NCBI GenBank assembly: GCA_001013295.1
Contig: LAZY01000033.1
Span: 62,001 to 126,000, forward strand
DNA length: 64,000 nucleotides
Reading direction: 5' to 3'
DNA from: Chryseobacterium indologenes
Lineage (GTDB): Bacteria > Bacteroidota > Bacteroidia > Flavobacteriales > Weeksellaceae
Part shown: positions 8,501 through 17,351 of the stretch, piece after piece
How the letters are laid out: each line of letters begins with the position of its first letter
How positions within the stretch are numbered: the first letter of the stretch is position 1
The notes under the pieces: generated by a model
Seen by the model: the letters and a program-made list of their open reading frames with translations, nothing else
Database searches by the model: none
What the model was told of the DNA's origin: nothing
Translations under genes and position numbers: made by a program

Positions 8501-8755
8501 AAAGATACCCATCAAATAGCTCATTTAATCCCCAAAAAAGAAATTACATGGGATACATTAAAGCAATTGGAGCTCAGCTATTATAAAGACCTTTATGCAA
8601 AAGTTAAGACCCGAAATATAGGGTATGTAAAAGCTACTGAAAAAGGGGAAAGAATAGAAATGAATATGAAACAAATGACAGAGAATATGCGGAAAAATAT
8701 CAGAAATACCTATTAATCCGATTGAATTGGATCAGGCGGTGAAATATGATTAGAA
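8501..8755 (+). pseudogene. decayed coding remnant
   Basis: Within the 479-bp gap between psd and the DUF1801 gene, one frame is open from 8501 to a TAA at 8714-8716 (71 codons) with protein-like composition (IPKKEITWDTLKQLELSYYK, then KATEKGERIEM), but it has no ATG before its middle; the only upstream start is a TTG at 8567. Past about 8680 the neighbouring frames also look coding (EYAEKYQKYL, and IPINPIELDQAVKYD ending at the TAG at 8753-8755). This is the pattern of a short gene broken by small frameshifts. I do not recognise the family. A short intact peptide from the TTG is the alternative. Confidence 0.4.
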
Positions 8756-8765
8756 AATAAACATA

Positions 8766-9113
8766 TTATTTTATATACTTTTTAACCTCGTCTGTTAATT
8801 TCAGAATAAACTCCACAGGCAAATCCTTTTCAGCATCAATGAGTAGGATTTTAAATTTCTTGCGTCCATCCTGAATCAATTCCGGATAATCTAACCTGTC
8901 ACCGTGATAAAAACTCAGATAATGTTTTTTGTATTTTTTGCTGTAATAAAAATAGCACAGCATTTTCTTTTTATACTTAAAAAACGGAAGCCCGAAGCTT
9001 AACGTTTCCGTGATGTTTTCTGGGTCGGAAGCCAGGATTTTTTCCCGCAAAAAAAGAAGAGTACTTCTTTCAGGCTCTTCGATTCTGTAGAAATACTCTT
9101 GTATGGGGTTCAT
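8766..9113 (-). CDS. DUF1801 domain protein
   Basis: A small cytoplasmic protein of 115 residues with the DUF1801 pattern: an N-terminal helix (IQEYFYRIEEPERSTLLFLREKI), the core ITETLSFGLPFFKYKKKMLCYFYY, and a basic middle ending in a C-terminal helix. The fold resembles YdhG/SRPBCC-like small proteins; no biochemical function is established. It lies 24 bp downstream of the ABC exporter on the same strand and may share its transcript. No signal peptide or membrane segment is seen. Confidence 0.8.
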   Translation of the reverse strand: MNPIQEYFYRIEEPERSTLLFLREKILASDPENITETLSFGLPFFKYKKKMLCYFYYSKKYKKHYLSFYHGDRLDYPELIQDGRKKFKILLIDAEKDLPVEFILKLTDEVKKYIK

Positions 9114-9137
9114 ATTTTAAAATAAATTAAAAAAGAT

Positions 9138-10976
9138 TTAGTCAAAATTTTGCAGCTCAACAAGCTTGTTGTACATCCCTTTTTTGGCAATGAGATCATG
9201 GTGTGTTCCCTGCTCTACAATATCACCCTTTTCCATGACTACAATCCAGTCTGCTTTCTGAATAGTTGAAAGACGGTGGGCAATCACGAGAGAGGTTCTG
9301 TTTTCCATCATTTTTTCCAGGGCATCCTGTACAAATCTTTCAGATTCTGTATCCAGTGCAGAGGTGGCCTCATCCAGAATCATGATCGGTGGGTTCTTCA
9401 ATACCGCTCTGGCAATAGAAACCCTTTGTTTCTGTCCTCCGGAAAGCTTATTTCCGTCATCTCCGATGTTGGTGTCATATCCTTCGGAAAGGTTGGAGAT
9501 AAAGTCGTCTGCATTGGCAATTTTAGCGGCAGCAATTACTTCTTCTCTTGTTGCATCAGGTTTACCCATCAGGATGTTGTTGTACACCGAATCGTTGAAT
9601 AATACGGATTCCTGTGTTACCATTCCCAGAAGCTGGCGGTATTCCTTTAATTTTAAATGTTTAATATCCGTTCCGTCAATCAGGATTTCTCCTTCCGAAA
9701 CGTCGTAGAATCTTGCTAAAAGATTGGCAATCGTTGTTTTTCCACTTCCACTTTGTCCAACCAGAGCAACGGTTTTTCCTTTTGGAATCGTTAAGTTGAA
9801 GTTTTTAAGGATCAGATTGGCTTTATCATAATAGAATCCGATGTCTTTGAATTCAATATTGTTCTGAAGAGTAGAGATAGAAACAGGTTCTGCTATTTCT
9901 TCGATTTTTACGTCAGCTTCAAGAATTTCCAAAACTCTTTTCAGGGAAGCTTCCCCTTTCTGTACATTGGAGATTGAAGTTGATAAACTCTTTGCCGGAG
10001 GTAGAATCTGGAAGAACATACCCAGGAATACAAGGAAGTCTGCAGGAGAAATACTGTGCTCCACAATGATTTGTTTACCACCGTACCATGCAATGATCAA
10101 AAAAGTAATAGAACCCAGGAATTCACTCATAGGCGATGCCAGTTCTTTCTTTCTTCCCAGACTGATTGAGCATGAGATCCACTTGTTCATAGACTTCATG
10201 AATCTGTTGTCCAGAATTTTTTCAGCATTGAAGATTTTAATAACCTTTGAAGACTTCAGCGTTTCATCTACAATAGAAAAAATAGTTCCCATTTCATTCT
10301 GTGCTTCGTGAGAATCTTTTTTAAGGCTTTTTCCTACCAAAGCAATCATGGTTCCCATTACAGGAAGTACCAATAGAGAAAACAGAGTCATTTCCGGGCT
10401 CAGGAAGAAGAGCGTTACCAAAGTACTGATCAACATGAAAGGAGCATTGATCAATTCGATCAGACTTCCTAAAATGTTTCCTTCCACTTCTCCCACATCA
10501 TTAGACATACGGGACATCAGATCTCCTTTACGGCTTTCTGTAAAAAACGAAACCGGTAAAGAAAGTATTTTTCTATACATGGCACCACGAAGGTCCTTTG
10601 TAACCCCTACACGGTAATTGATCAGAAGGAAAGATCCGAAATATCGGAAGGCGTTTCTTAAAAGAAACATGAATGCTGTAATAACACAAAGCCATGCAAG
10701 GACTGTAAGCGCCCCATATTGTCCAACTAAAGTCTGTACATAATAGTTGGCATACTCTTTTATATAGGGGAAAAAATCTGTGATTTCTCCTGAGTACACG
10801 GGAGCAGTTTCATAGTTTTCCGGTTTAATAGTACCAAACAGCATTCCCAACACAGGAAGAATAGCTCCCAGAGATGCAATCTGAAATACGGAATACAAAA
10901 TATTGAAAAATAAACTTCCGTAGATATATTTTTGATGGGGTCTTGCGAACCTCAGAATTTTCTTATACTCGTTCAT
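9138..10976 (-). CDS. MsbA-like ABC transporter, fused permease and ATPase
   Basis: A 612-residue half-transporter expected to act as a homodimer in the inner membrane, exporting lipids or drugs. The N-terminal exporter domain has six helices spread over about residues 15-320; the nucleotide-binding domain carries Walker A GQSGSGKTT, signature LSGGQKQR, Walker B MILDEATSALD and the switch histidine in VIAHRLST. Overall resemblance is to MsbA, the lipid A flippase, but multidrug exporters of the same fold cannot be excluded. The motifs are complete. A -7-like box (CAAAATTA, minus strand) sits 20 nt upstream of the ATG. Confidence 0.9.
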   Translation of the reverse strand: MNEYKKILRFARPHQKYIYGSLFFNILYSVFQIASLGAILPVLGMLFGTIKPENYETAPVYSGEITDFFPYIKEYANYYVQTLVGQYGALTVLAWLCVITAFMFLLRNAFRYFGSFLLINYRVGVTKDLRGAMYRKILSLPVSFFTESRKGDLMSRMSNDVGEVEGNILGSLIELINAPFMLISTLVTLFFLSPEMTLFSLLVLPVMGTMIALVGKSLKKDSHEAQNEMGTIFSIVDETLKSSKVIKIFNAEKILDNRFMKSMNKWISCSISLGRKKELASPMSEFLGSITFLIIAWYGGKQIIVEHSISPADFLVFLGMFFQILPPAKSLSTSISNVQKGEASLKRVLEILEADVKIEEIAEPVSISTLQNNIEFKDIGFYYDKANLILKNFNLTIPKGKTVALVGQSGSGKTTIANLLARFYDVSEGEILIDGTDIKHLKLKEYRQLLGMVTQESVLFNDSVYNNILMGKPDATREEVIAAAKIANADDFISNLSEGYDTNIGDDGNKLSGGQKQRVSIARAVLKNPPIMILDEATSALDTESERFVQDALEKMMENRTSLVIAHRLSTIQKADWIVVMEKGDIVEQGTHHDLIAKKGMYNKLVELQNFD

Positions 10977-10996
10977 TCAATGAAAAAATTGGATAG

Positions 10997-11004
10997 CAAA
11001 ATTA
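10997..11004 (-). promoter_or_regulatory. possible -7 box for the ABC exporter gene
   Basis: On the minus strand this reads TAATTTTG, matching TAnnTTTG, 20 nt before the ATG at 10976. No -33 partner was identified. Confidence 0.4.
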
Positions 11005-11257
11005 CGTAAAATTAAAAGATAAGACGTTCTTAATCCGGTTTTACTTTAATAGATATGTTTTAAAAACTCTGTATTTGTTACAAAACTCTGGCTTTTAAAT
11101 TCATATTGTAAAAAATGGACGGAGTCTGTGATGGGAAAATGACGGGGTTTCCTCAAAAAATCTTTTAATGAAAAGGAAAAAACTGAAAAAGGACCGGATA
11201 ACAGAAAATAAGATATAATAAGCTGCTGTTTCGGATGATCTTTTCATTTGTTTTTGA

Positions 11258-11300
11258 GCCACGAATGCAAGAATAAAGGCTAATTCATGTATTCTAAGAC
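11258..11300. repeat. degenerate copy of the GCCACGAATGCA repeat
   Basis: The left arm GCCACGAATGCA is identical to that of the intact copy at 11407, followed by a similar A-rich centre and a mutated right arm (ATTCATGTATTC). It looks like an older, decayed copy of the same dispersed element. Confidence 0.6.
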
Positions 11301-11406
11301 ATCTGAAAATTATATATTGTTAAATTGATAAAAGGTTTATCTCTTTTTATCACGGCGCATATTCTATAGACGATTTTACAGCATATTGCCTTAATAATAG
11401 AATGAT

Positions 11407-11444
11407 GCCACGAATGCACTAATAAAAATTCGTGCATTCGTGGC
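11407..11444. repeat. REP-like palindromic repeat
   Basis: Perfect 13-bp arms, GCCACGAATGCAC (11407-11419) and its complement (11432-11444), around a 12-nt AT-rich centre. It lies 50 bp past the stop-proximal end of the M28 peptidase gene. It lacks a T tract on either strand, so it is more like a dispersed repeat than a terminator, although it could protect the 3' end of the mRNA. Confidence 0.75.
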
Positions 11445-11493
11445 CATTAAAATAACTTAAAAAGCTTTCGGGTATTTTATAAATAAGGAGGAA

Positions 11494-12414
11494 TTAGAAC
11501 CTTACCTGATCATTGTATTTCGGTGCAAAATTCTTCGGATTCAGTTTTTCCAGAGTCTTTCCGAAGTTATTGATGATCTGGGTCATATTGTCAACGTCAA
11601 CGATGTTGATGTCGTCATTTTCATGGTGGTAGTGATTGGCTTTCGTCATATCAACAGTTGAGAAAGAATGGGCAATGATTTTTTTCTTGACAAAGCTTAC
11701 ATTATCCGAACGATAGAAAAGCTGTTGCTTTGAATAAGGATCCGCATTGATCTTTAATCCATTTACGGCATACTGATTAAAGAGCTCATCCAGATCCGAG
11801 AATCCGTCTCCGGTCATGTATAATGAGTTTTTGCCCCATTGAGATTCTGTGGCCACCATTTCAAAATTGAAAAGAGCCGTCATATTGTTATAGATTTTAT
11901 CCAGGCTTTTATCTTCTGATATTGCCTTTGATCCCAGCATTCCTTTTTCTTCACCGTTGAAGGCCATGAAAACCATTGAAAACTCAGGTTTTTTGTTTTT
12001 AAAATAGTCAGCAATGCCTACCAGAGTGGTAATGCCGCTGGCATCATCGTCTGCTCCGTTATAAATATTGTCACCGCTTTTATCACTGGTACCTATGTGG
12101 TCGAAGTGGCCGGAAAAACCAAGATATTTATCCGCTTTTCCTTTTTTTACACCACATACGTTGTAAGCCTTTTTACCTTTATATTCAAAAGGTATCAGAT
12201 AAGAATTTCCTGTACAGTACTCCAGTTTATTTTCTTTGAAAAGAGAAGCGATATAGTTCGCAGCATTTTCATTTTCGGGAGTCCAGATCTCACGTCCTTT
12301 CATCTCGTCTGAGGCAAGAGTGGAAATTACTGTTTTTACTCTTTCTTTTGAAACTTCCTGTGCAAAAGTAAATATTGAGAAAAGTGATAAAGTAAGATAA
12401 GTTAGCTTTTTCAT
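11494..12414 (-). CDS. secreted M28 family zinc peptidase
   Basis: A predicted exported aminopeptidase of 306 residues. A Sec signal peptide (MKKLTYLTLSLFSIFTFAQ) is followed by the M28 fold with its metal motifs in order: SGHFDHIG (His103/Asp105), NGADDDASG (Asp122 region), and FNGEEKGMLGS (Glu155/Glu156), then the downstream EM and SDNVSF segments. M28 enzymes bind two zinc ions and cleave N-terminal residues from peptides. There is no C-terminal secretion-sorting domain, so it is probably periplasmic. It is monocistronic, bounded by the 11407 repeat and a 198-bp gap. Confidence 0.9.
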   Translation of the reverse strand: MKKLTYLTLSLFSIFTFAQEVSKERVKTVISTLASDEMKGREIWTPENENAANYIASLFKENKLEYCTGNSYLIPFEYKGKKAYNVCGVKKGKADKYLGFSGHFDHIGTSDKSGDNIYNGADDDASGITTLVGIADYFKNKKPEFSMVFMAFNGEEKGMLGSKAISEDKSLDKIYNNMTALFNFEMVATESQWGKNSLYMTGDGFSDLDELFNQYAVNGLKINADPYSKQQLFYRSDNVSFVKKKIIAHSFSTVDMTKANHYHHENDDINIVDVDNMTQIINNFGKTLEKLNPKNFAPKYNDQVRF

Positions 12415-12556
12415 TGTCTTTTATTAAAGTTATAAGATCTGTCGTTACTTTCATTGAAAAGTTGCAGGAAGTTACATAAATTAATTTTAATTGTCTGTGA
12501 TAGCCATGTATAGAAAAACTGACTGATGTTACGGTCTTTCTTATTTAACATTTAAG

Positions 12557-12590
12557 ATAAAAAAAACAGCTCCTAAAAAGAAGCTGTTCT
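12557..12590 (-). terminator. intrinsic terminator after the DUF4293 gene
   Basis: Inverted repeat 12565-12571 with 12582-12588; on the minus strand it is followed by eight T residues. It lies just downstream of the stop at 12613. Confidence 0.8.
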
Positions 12591-12612
12591 CACTCAAAAA
12601 ATCGTTGTAAGG

Positions 12613-13002
12613 CTATCGAAGTCTGTCTACAGATTTCACGAGCCTCTCATCTTTACGGATGTAAATGTTTGCTATAAGCAGACAGATTACCGCAATCAAT
12701 GGGAAAATCGGCTCAATACCCTTCTCAGGAAAATGAATTCCTCCGGATAAGTTTAGTAACCAGTACGCCAATACACCAATCAACAAAGCGTTTATAATGA
12801 TGCTGATGGTATTCAGCAAAATTTGTCTTTTTCTGTTTTTAAAACTGAAAATACTTAATGCACCAGTGATGACAAGTATGATGCACCCGATATTAAGTAC
12901 CGGAATTGCGTCGGAAATGACAACATCCTGTCCCGTTATAAAAAGGAAAACAGCAGCTAAAACTGCTAATAAAGTCCATATAGTTTGTATTCTCTGTAGC
13001 AT
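12613..13002 (-). CDS. DUF4293 four-helix membrane protein
   Basis: A 129-residue inner-membrane protein with four predicted helices (about residues 5-24, 30-52, 60-84 and 98-117) and a basic C-terminal tail (IYIRKDERLVKSVDRLR). The N-terminus MLQRIQTIWTLLAVLAA is typical of DUF4293 proteins of Bacteroidota, which are of unknown function. The gene is transcribed divergently from rho, and the two promoters interleave (see the findings). Confidence 0.8.
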   Translation of the reverse strand: MLQRIQTIWTLLAVLAAVFLFITGQDVVISDAIPVLNIGCIILVITGALSIFSFKNRKRQILLNTISIIINALLIGVLAYWLLNLSGGIHFPEKGIEPIFPLIAVICLLIANIYIRKDERLVKSVDRLR

Positions 13003-13020
13003 TGAATATTAAATTCTTGG

Positions 13021-13051
13021 CAAAAATAATATAAATTTTGCACAATTCAAA
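13021..13051 (-). promoter_or_regulatory. predicted promoter of the DUF4293 gene
   Basis: Read on the minus strand: TTTG (13051-13048), 19 bp, TATTTTTG (13028-13021), then 18 nt to the ATG at 13002. Both boxes and the spacing match the Bacteroidota consensus. Confidence 0.65.
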
Positions 13052-13067
13052 AATAAGTGTAGATTTG
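13037..13067 (+). promoter_or_regulatory. predicted promoter of rho
   Basis: TTTG (13037-13040), 19 bp, TAGATTTG (13060-13067), a full match to the Bacteroidota -33/-7 pattern. It leaves a leader of roughly 75 nt before the rho ATG. Confidence 0.7.
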
Positions 13068-13146
13068 CATTATACAATGTACTTGAAAACCAAAGTCACC
13101 GGACTTACTTTTCTTACTCACAATTAATTACATTTTTACATTAAAT

Positions 13147-14979
13147 ATGTTTAACATAGAAACGTTAAGGTCAAAATCCGTAACGGAACTGACTAAAATC
13201 TTAAAAGATTTGGGCGTTAAAGTTGCAAGAAACAGCAATGAAAATGACAAGATCTTTGCTATTCTTGACTTTCAGGCTTCTAACCCTAAAGTTGCAAAAG
13301 ATTATTTCAACGCCACAGAAACCACCAGTGTAAATACTGAAGAGGCTCCAGCAGAAAAACCTGCTAAAGCCCCGGCAAAAAAAGCTGCTCCGAAAAAAAC
13401 AGCAGCCAAGCCAAAAGCACCAGCAAAAGCTCCGGTAGAAACTAAAACAGAGGAAATAGTAGAAGAAAAGGTAGCTGCTTCTGAAGGCATAAAACCGGAA
13501 GAAACAAAAGCTGAAACCCCTGTAGCAACAGTAACAGAAGAATCAGCCGCAACTGCTCAGGCAAAAAAGAAAAGAAAAAGAGTTTCTACCAATGCAGGTA
13601 ATGCAGAAGTATCTCAGGAAAGAACAGAAACTCCAAAAAACACAGAATCTCAAGAGCCTGCTCAGGCTGAAGAAAAGCCTAACACTCCTCAACAACAACC
13701 TCAGGCTAACAGACCTCAAAAAGGACACAACCATCCACAGAACAGTGGAAACCAACATAAAAATCAAAACCAACAACATCAGCAGCACCAAAACCAAAAT
13801 CAGAATCAAAACAGACATTCTGAAAAGGCAGAGGAGCAGAACGACCATAAAAAAGAATTCAATTTCGATGGATTGGTAAGTATTGAAGGTGTTTTGGAAA
13901 TCTTACCGGATAACTACGGATTCTTACGTTCCTCAGATTTCAGCTATATCTCTTCTCCGGATGATGTGTATGTATCTACAGCACAGATCAGGAATTATGG
14001 GTTGAAAACCGGAGATACAGTGAAAGGAATTGTAAGGCTTCCAAAAGAAGGAGAGAAATACTTTTCATTGTTAAAACCAACAGAAGTAAACGGACGTGAT
14101 CTTGCCTTTATCAAAGACCGTGTTGCTTTTGAATATCTTACTCCGCTTTTCCCGGAAGAAAAATTCAATTTGGCAGGAAGTAATTCTACCATTTCTACCA
14201 GAATTGTAGATTTATTTGCGCCTATCGGAAAAGGACAGAGAGCAATGATCGTTGCACAGCCTAAAACAGGTAAGACAATGTTGCTTAAAGATATTGCGAA
14301 CTCTATTGCGGCCAATCACCCGGAAGTATATATGATGGTTCTTCTTATCGATGAACGTCCGGAAGAGGTTACCGATATGGAAAGAAGTGTAAATGCAGAA
14401 GTTATTGCGTCTACATTTGATGAAGCAGCAGAAAAACATGTGAAAGTAGCCAACCTTGTTCTTGCAAAAGCACAAAGAATGGTAGAATGCGGACATGATG
14501 TAGTGATCTTACTGGATTCTATTACAAGATTAGCAAGAGCTTACAACACCGTAACGCCTGCATCTGGTAAAGTACTTTCCGGTGGGGTAGATGCCAATGC
14601 TCTTCACAAGCCAAAAAGATTCTTCGGAGCGGCAAGAAAAATTGAAGGAGGAGGATCTCTGACAATCATTGCTACAGCATTAATTGATACAGGATCTAAA
14701 ATGGATGAAGTTATCTTTGAAGAATTCAAAGGTACAGGTAACATGGAACTTCAGTTAGACAGAAAGATTGCCAACAGAAGAATTTATCCTGCTATTGACC
14801 TGATTTCTTCAAGCACGCGTAGAGATGATCTTCTTCTGGATGAAGTCACTTCTCAGAGAATGTGGATCTTCAGAAAATACCTTTCTGAAATGAATCCTGT
14901 TGAAGCTATGGAATTTGTTAATAAAAACATCAAAGGAACTCTTAATAACGAAGAATTCCTGATGTCTATGAATAAATAA
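13147..14979 (+). CDS. rho: transcription termination factor Rho with long low-complexity insertion
   Basis: RNA-dependent hexameric ATPase that terminates transcription. At 610 residues it is about 190 longer than E. coli Rho. The N-terminal Rho_N helices (1-45) are followed by a low-complexity insert (about 60-238), first Ala/Lys/Pro/Glu-rich and then Gln/Asn/His-rich ([14 protein letters not shown]), before the cold-shock RNA-binding domain (from about 242, [16 protein letters not shown]). The ATPase has Walker A PKTGKT (372-377), Walker [15 protein letters not shown] and the [14 protein letters not shown] block. The core is fully conserved. The insert is typical of Bacteroidota Rho and may be disordered and RNA-binding. 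Confidence 0.96.
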   Translation: MFNIETLRSKSVTELTKILKDLGVKVARNSNENDKIFAILDFQASNPKVAKDYFNATETTSVNTEEAPAEKPAKAPAKKAAPKKTAAKPKAPAKAPVETKTEEIVEEKVAASEGIKPEETKAETPVATVTEESAATAQAKKKRKRVSTNAGNAEVSQERTETPKNTESQEPAQAEEKPNTPQQQPQANRPQKGHNHPQNSGNQHKNQNQQHQQHQNQNQNQNRHSEKAEEQNDHKKEFNFDGLVSIEGVLEILPDNYGFLRSSDFSYISSPDDVYVSTAQIRNYGLKTGDTVKGIVRLPKEGEKYFSLLKPTEVNGRDLAFIKDRVAFEYLTPLFPEEKFNLAGSNSTISTRIVDLFAPIGKGQRAMIVAQPKTGKTMLLKDIANSIAANHPEVYMMVLLIDERPEEVTDMERSVNAEVIASTFDEAAEKHVKVANLVLAKAQRMVECGHDVVILLDSITRLARAYNTVTPASGKVLSGGVDANALHKPKRFFGAARKIEGGGSLTIIATALIDTGSKMDEVIFEEFKGTGNMELQLDRKIANRRIYPAIDLISSSTRRDDLLLDEVTSQRMWIFRKYLSEMNPVEAMEFVNKNIKGTLNNEEFLMSMNK

Positions 14980-15000
14980 ATTTAATTATTGTTAATTAGA

Positions 15001-15040
15001 AAGCACGGAGGTCATAGTGTCTCCGTGCTTTTTTATTTTT
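15001..15040 (+). terminator. intrinsic terminator after rho
   Basis: A perfect 10-bp stem (15001-15010 with 15021-15030) followed by a T-rich tract. The tract overlaps the stop codon of the convergent gene that ends at 15033. Confidence 0.9.
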
Positions 15041-16055
15041 TATTAGGATTTAAAATTCCGGTTTCCAGAGTCAGCACATTTGTTTTTGAATCAAACTGAT
15101 CTGTCGAAAGGACAGGCATTTTTCCTTTAATGGAATCCTGATCCGGATGATGGGTGTTGTTGTGAATGGTTTTTACTTTTTTGAAACTCACCGGTTTTCC
15201 ATTGATCATGATATTTTTTTGAATGATCCTGATGTAAGGAATCTCTTTATAATAGATATAATCACTGTCTTCTTTGAAGCGGGGTTTATTAGCAAAATCA
15301 ATAGTATACCTGTACTGTTCTAAAAAAGAGGTGATGTGTTTTCCCATTTTAATGGTATTTCCGGGAAAAGCAAGGGAACCAATCGTTGTCTTTTTGTGAG
15401 ATTTAAGATCTTCAACGGTCATTGTAAGCCAGGTATGTTCATATTCTCCCCACGTAAAATAGGTGCCTTTTGCAGCTGTTCCGGAAGGAAGTGGTTTCCC
15501 TGGAATGTTTCCGTCTTTTTTGATCGTAAGCCGGTAGGTACCTTTATTCCATCCGACAGGATTTCTTACACTGATAAAATCACCTTCACCGTCTGAACTG
15601 ATATAGTACCCATTGGTTTTTAATGCATGCTTATCCCGTTCGTACCATCTGGAAAAAATACCATTAAAGGGTATATAATCTACTTGTTTTCCTGTTTTTG
15701 AACTGATACCATCTCCTTTAGACTGTATTCCGGAATAGATCGGAATTCCATTGAATTCAAGGTTGAAAGGGGAAATATAGAAGTAGTAGCTTTCCGGAAT
15801 TTTATTGGCCACTTCAATATCTATGGAAATGGAATGAAAGTCATCCGTATCTTTTTCCAGTTCGTAAAATGTATTGGTATAATGTAGGGGAGGCAGAATG
15901 ATGCTGTCAGAATAGGACTGTTTTGATCGCATTGATTTTTCAGTTTCCTGATGCAGGTCACTGTTTTCATACTTTTTCCTGAGTTCCTCCTTGGTCTGGC
16001 CGGTGAGTAATGAGCAGCTTCCAATTAATAAAAGGATTAAAAATGGTGTTTTCAT
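15033..16055 (-). CDS. exported protein of unknown function
   Basis: A 340-residue secreted protein beginning MKTPFLILLLIGSCSLLTG, a hydrophobic signal that could be Sec type I or a lipoprotein signal (Cys15). The frame is open to an ATG at 16076, but that would place seven residues before the signal peptide and would lie inside the -7 box at 16074, so the start at 16055 is chosen. The mature protein looks beta-rich, with many Gly/Tyr/Trp turns (KGTYFTWGEYEHTWLTMTVE, GSLAFPG). I do not recognise a family with confidence; the central part faintly recalls DUF3472-type carbohydrate-binding proteins. It converges on rho and has no obvious operon partner. Confidence 0.75.
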   Translation of the reverse strand: MKTPFLILLLIGSCSLLTGQTKEELRKKYENSDLHQETEKSMRSKQSYSDSIILPPLHYTNTFYELEKDTDDFHSISIDIEVANKIPESYYFYISPFNLEFNGIPIYSGIQSKGDGISSKTGKQVDYIPFNGIFSRWYERDKHALKTNGYYISSDGEGDFISVRNPVGWNKGTYRLTIKKDGNIPGKPLPSGTAAKGTYFTWGEYEHTWLTMTVEDLKSHKKTTIGSLAFPGNTIKMGKHITSFLEQYRYTIDFANKPRFKEDSDYIYYKEIPYIRIIQKNIMINGKPVSFKKVKTIHNNTHHPDQDSIKGKMPVLSTDQFDSKTNVLTLETGILNPNKK

Positions 16056-16073
16056 GAGGTAAATTGTAAAAGG

Positions 16074-16081
16074 CAAATCTA
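16074..16081 (-). promoter_or_regulatory. possible -7 box for the gene at 15033
   Basis: On the minus strand this reads TAGATTTG, 18 nt before the ATG at 16055. It overlaps the alternative upstream ATG, which argues against that longer start. Confidence 0.5.
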
Positions 16082-16194
16082 AGGATAGTTTATATTGAAG
16101 CTTATTTTAATTCTTTGAGAAATAAAAAATAAAAATTTAATTCATTCTAAATCAATATGTCAATGTTAAAGATTTATTAAAGTAATCCCCAATC

Positions 16195-16226
16195 TTTGAT
16201 AATACCTTAAATATTGGCTAATTTTG
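16195..16226 (+). promoter_or_regulatory. predicted promoter of sodB
   Basis: TTTG (16195-16198), 20 bp, TAATTTTG (16219-16226), then 25 nt to the ATG at 16252. Both boxes match the Bacteroidota consensus. Confidence 0.65.
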
Positions 16227-16251
16227 AAGTATAACATTAAAAATAAAGATT

Positions 16252-16848
16252 ATGTCATTTGAATTACCAAAATTAGGATATGCATACGATGCATTAGAGC
16301 CTACTATCGATGCAAGAACTATGGAAATCCACTATACGAAGCACCACCAGGCATATATTGACAATTTAAATAAAGCCATTGAAGGAACTGACTTAGCAGG
16401 AAAAACGATTGAAGAGATCTGCCAGACAGGAACTGATAAGCCAGCGGTAAGAAATAACGGAGGAGGGCACTTCAACCACTCTTTATTCTGGGAAATTTTG
16501 ACTCCGGGCGGAAGCAAAGAGCCTGTAGGAAATGTAAAAGCTGCTATCGAAAATTACGGTGGTCTTGAAAAATTCAAAGCTGATTTTTCTGATGCTGCAA
16601 AAACAAGATTCGGTTCAGGATGGGCTTGGTTGGTAAAAAATGCTGACGGTTCTGTATCTGTATCTTCCACTCCAAACCAGGACAACCCATTAATGCCTGT
16701 AGCAGACGTTAAAGGAACTCCGGTTTTAGGATTAGACGTTTGGGAGCATGCTTATTATTTGAACTACCAGAACAGAAGACCTGACTATGTTTCTGCATTC
16801 TTCGATGTAGTAAACTGGGATAAAGTAGAGGAATTATTCAACAAATAA
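16252..16848 (+). CDS. sodB: iron/manganese superoxide dismutase
   Basis: Converts superoxide to oxygen and hydrogen peroxide in the cytoplasm. The 198-residue protein has the four metal ligands His27 ([12 protein letters not shown]), His76 ([10 protein letters not shown]), Asp162 and His166 ([16 protein letters not shown]), and normal length for the family. There is no signal peptide. Whether it uses Fe, Mn or both cannot be told from the motifs alone, so the symbol is a convention. It is monocistronic, with its own promoter and terminator. Confidence 0.95.
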   Translation: MSFELPKLGYAYDALEPTIDARTMEIHYTKHHQAYIDNLNKAIEGTDLAGKTIEEICQTGTDKPAVRNNGGGHFNHSLFWEILTPGGSKEPVGNVKAAIENYGGLEKFKADFSDAAKTRFGSGWAWLVKNADGSVSVSSTPNQDNPLMPVADVKGTPVLGLDVWEHAYYLNYQNRRPDYVSAFFDVVNWDKVEELFNK

Positions 16849-16870
16849 TTTTCAGCTATTATAAAAATGA

Positions 16871-16900
16871 AAGGTTCAGAACATTCTGAACCTTTTTTAT
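16871..16900 (+). terminator. intrinsic terminator after sodB
   Basis: A perfect 10-bp stem (16871-16880 with 16885-16894, 4-nt loop) followed by a T run. It also lies at the 3' end of the convergent DUF6146 gene. Confidence 0.9.
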
Positions 16901-16915
16901 TTTGGTAAGGTGATG

Positions 16916-17335
16916 TTACCGGATGGCATCGCTCCCGGATAGCCCATTCATCTTTAATTTGTACTTCCAGTTTACATACACGAAAACCTGGTATAGTTTG
17001 TACTCAAACTTGATCCCATAGTTTTCTTTCGGATCATAATCGATGCCGGATTCTATGATGTTCGGGTATTTTCCTGAACGATAATAGCTATTCCATTCGT
17101 TAACTAAAAATGTATTTTTGGTCTTCAGATAAGATTCTGTATACTGACTGATAGGCTTGGCAACAGCGCTCATAAAGTAATCAAACTGAGTGTCTATGAC
17201 AGTAAGGTCCCATTCTCCGTCTTCATTTTTAGAAGGTTTCATTTCCTGTTGCTCTTTACCTTTCTTTGTTGTATCCTGAGAAAAACAACTGAAATGAATA
17301 CATGCGATCAATATGATTAAAACTATATTTTTCAT
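16916..17335 (-). CDS. DUF6146 family lipoprotein
   Basis: A 139-residue exported protein starting MKNIVLIILIACIHFSC, with Cys17 as the probable lipidation site. The conserved part is GEWDLTVIDTQFDYFMSAVAKP, SYLKTKNTFLVNEWNSYYR and IDYDPKENYGIKFEYKLYQVFVYVNWKYK, which matches my memory of DUF6146, a Bacteroidota-only family without known function. An ATG at 17368 is in frame but would lie inside the terminator of the upstream gene, so the start at 17335 is chosen. It follows the nuclease gene by 52 bp on the same strand. Confidence 0.8.
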   Translation of the reverse strand: MKNIVLIILIACIHFSCFSQDTTKKGKEQQEMKPSKNEDGEWDLTVIDTQFDYFMSAVAKPISQYTESYLKTKNTFLVNEWNSYYRSGKYPNIIESGIDYDPKENYGIKFEYKLYQVFVYVNWKYKLKMNGLSGSDAIR

Positions 17336-17351
17336 GATTTCGGGTATTGAT

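Larger units (their letters stand above)
10977..11493. other. 517-bp intergenic region with two repeat copies
   Basis: No credible coding frame is seen. It contains the exporter's possible promoter at its left end and two copies of a palindromic repeat, annotated separately, at 11258 and 11407. Confidence 0.6.
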
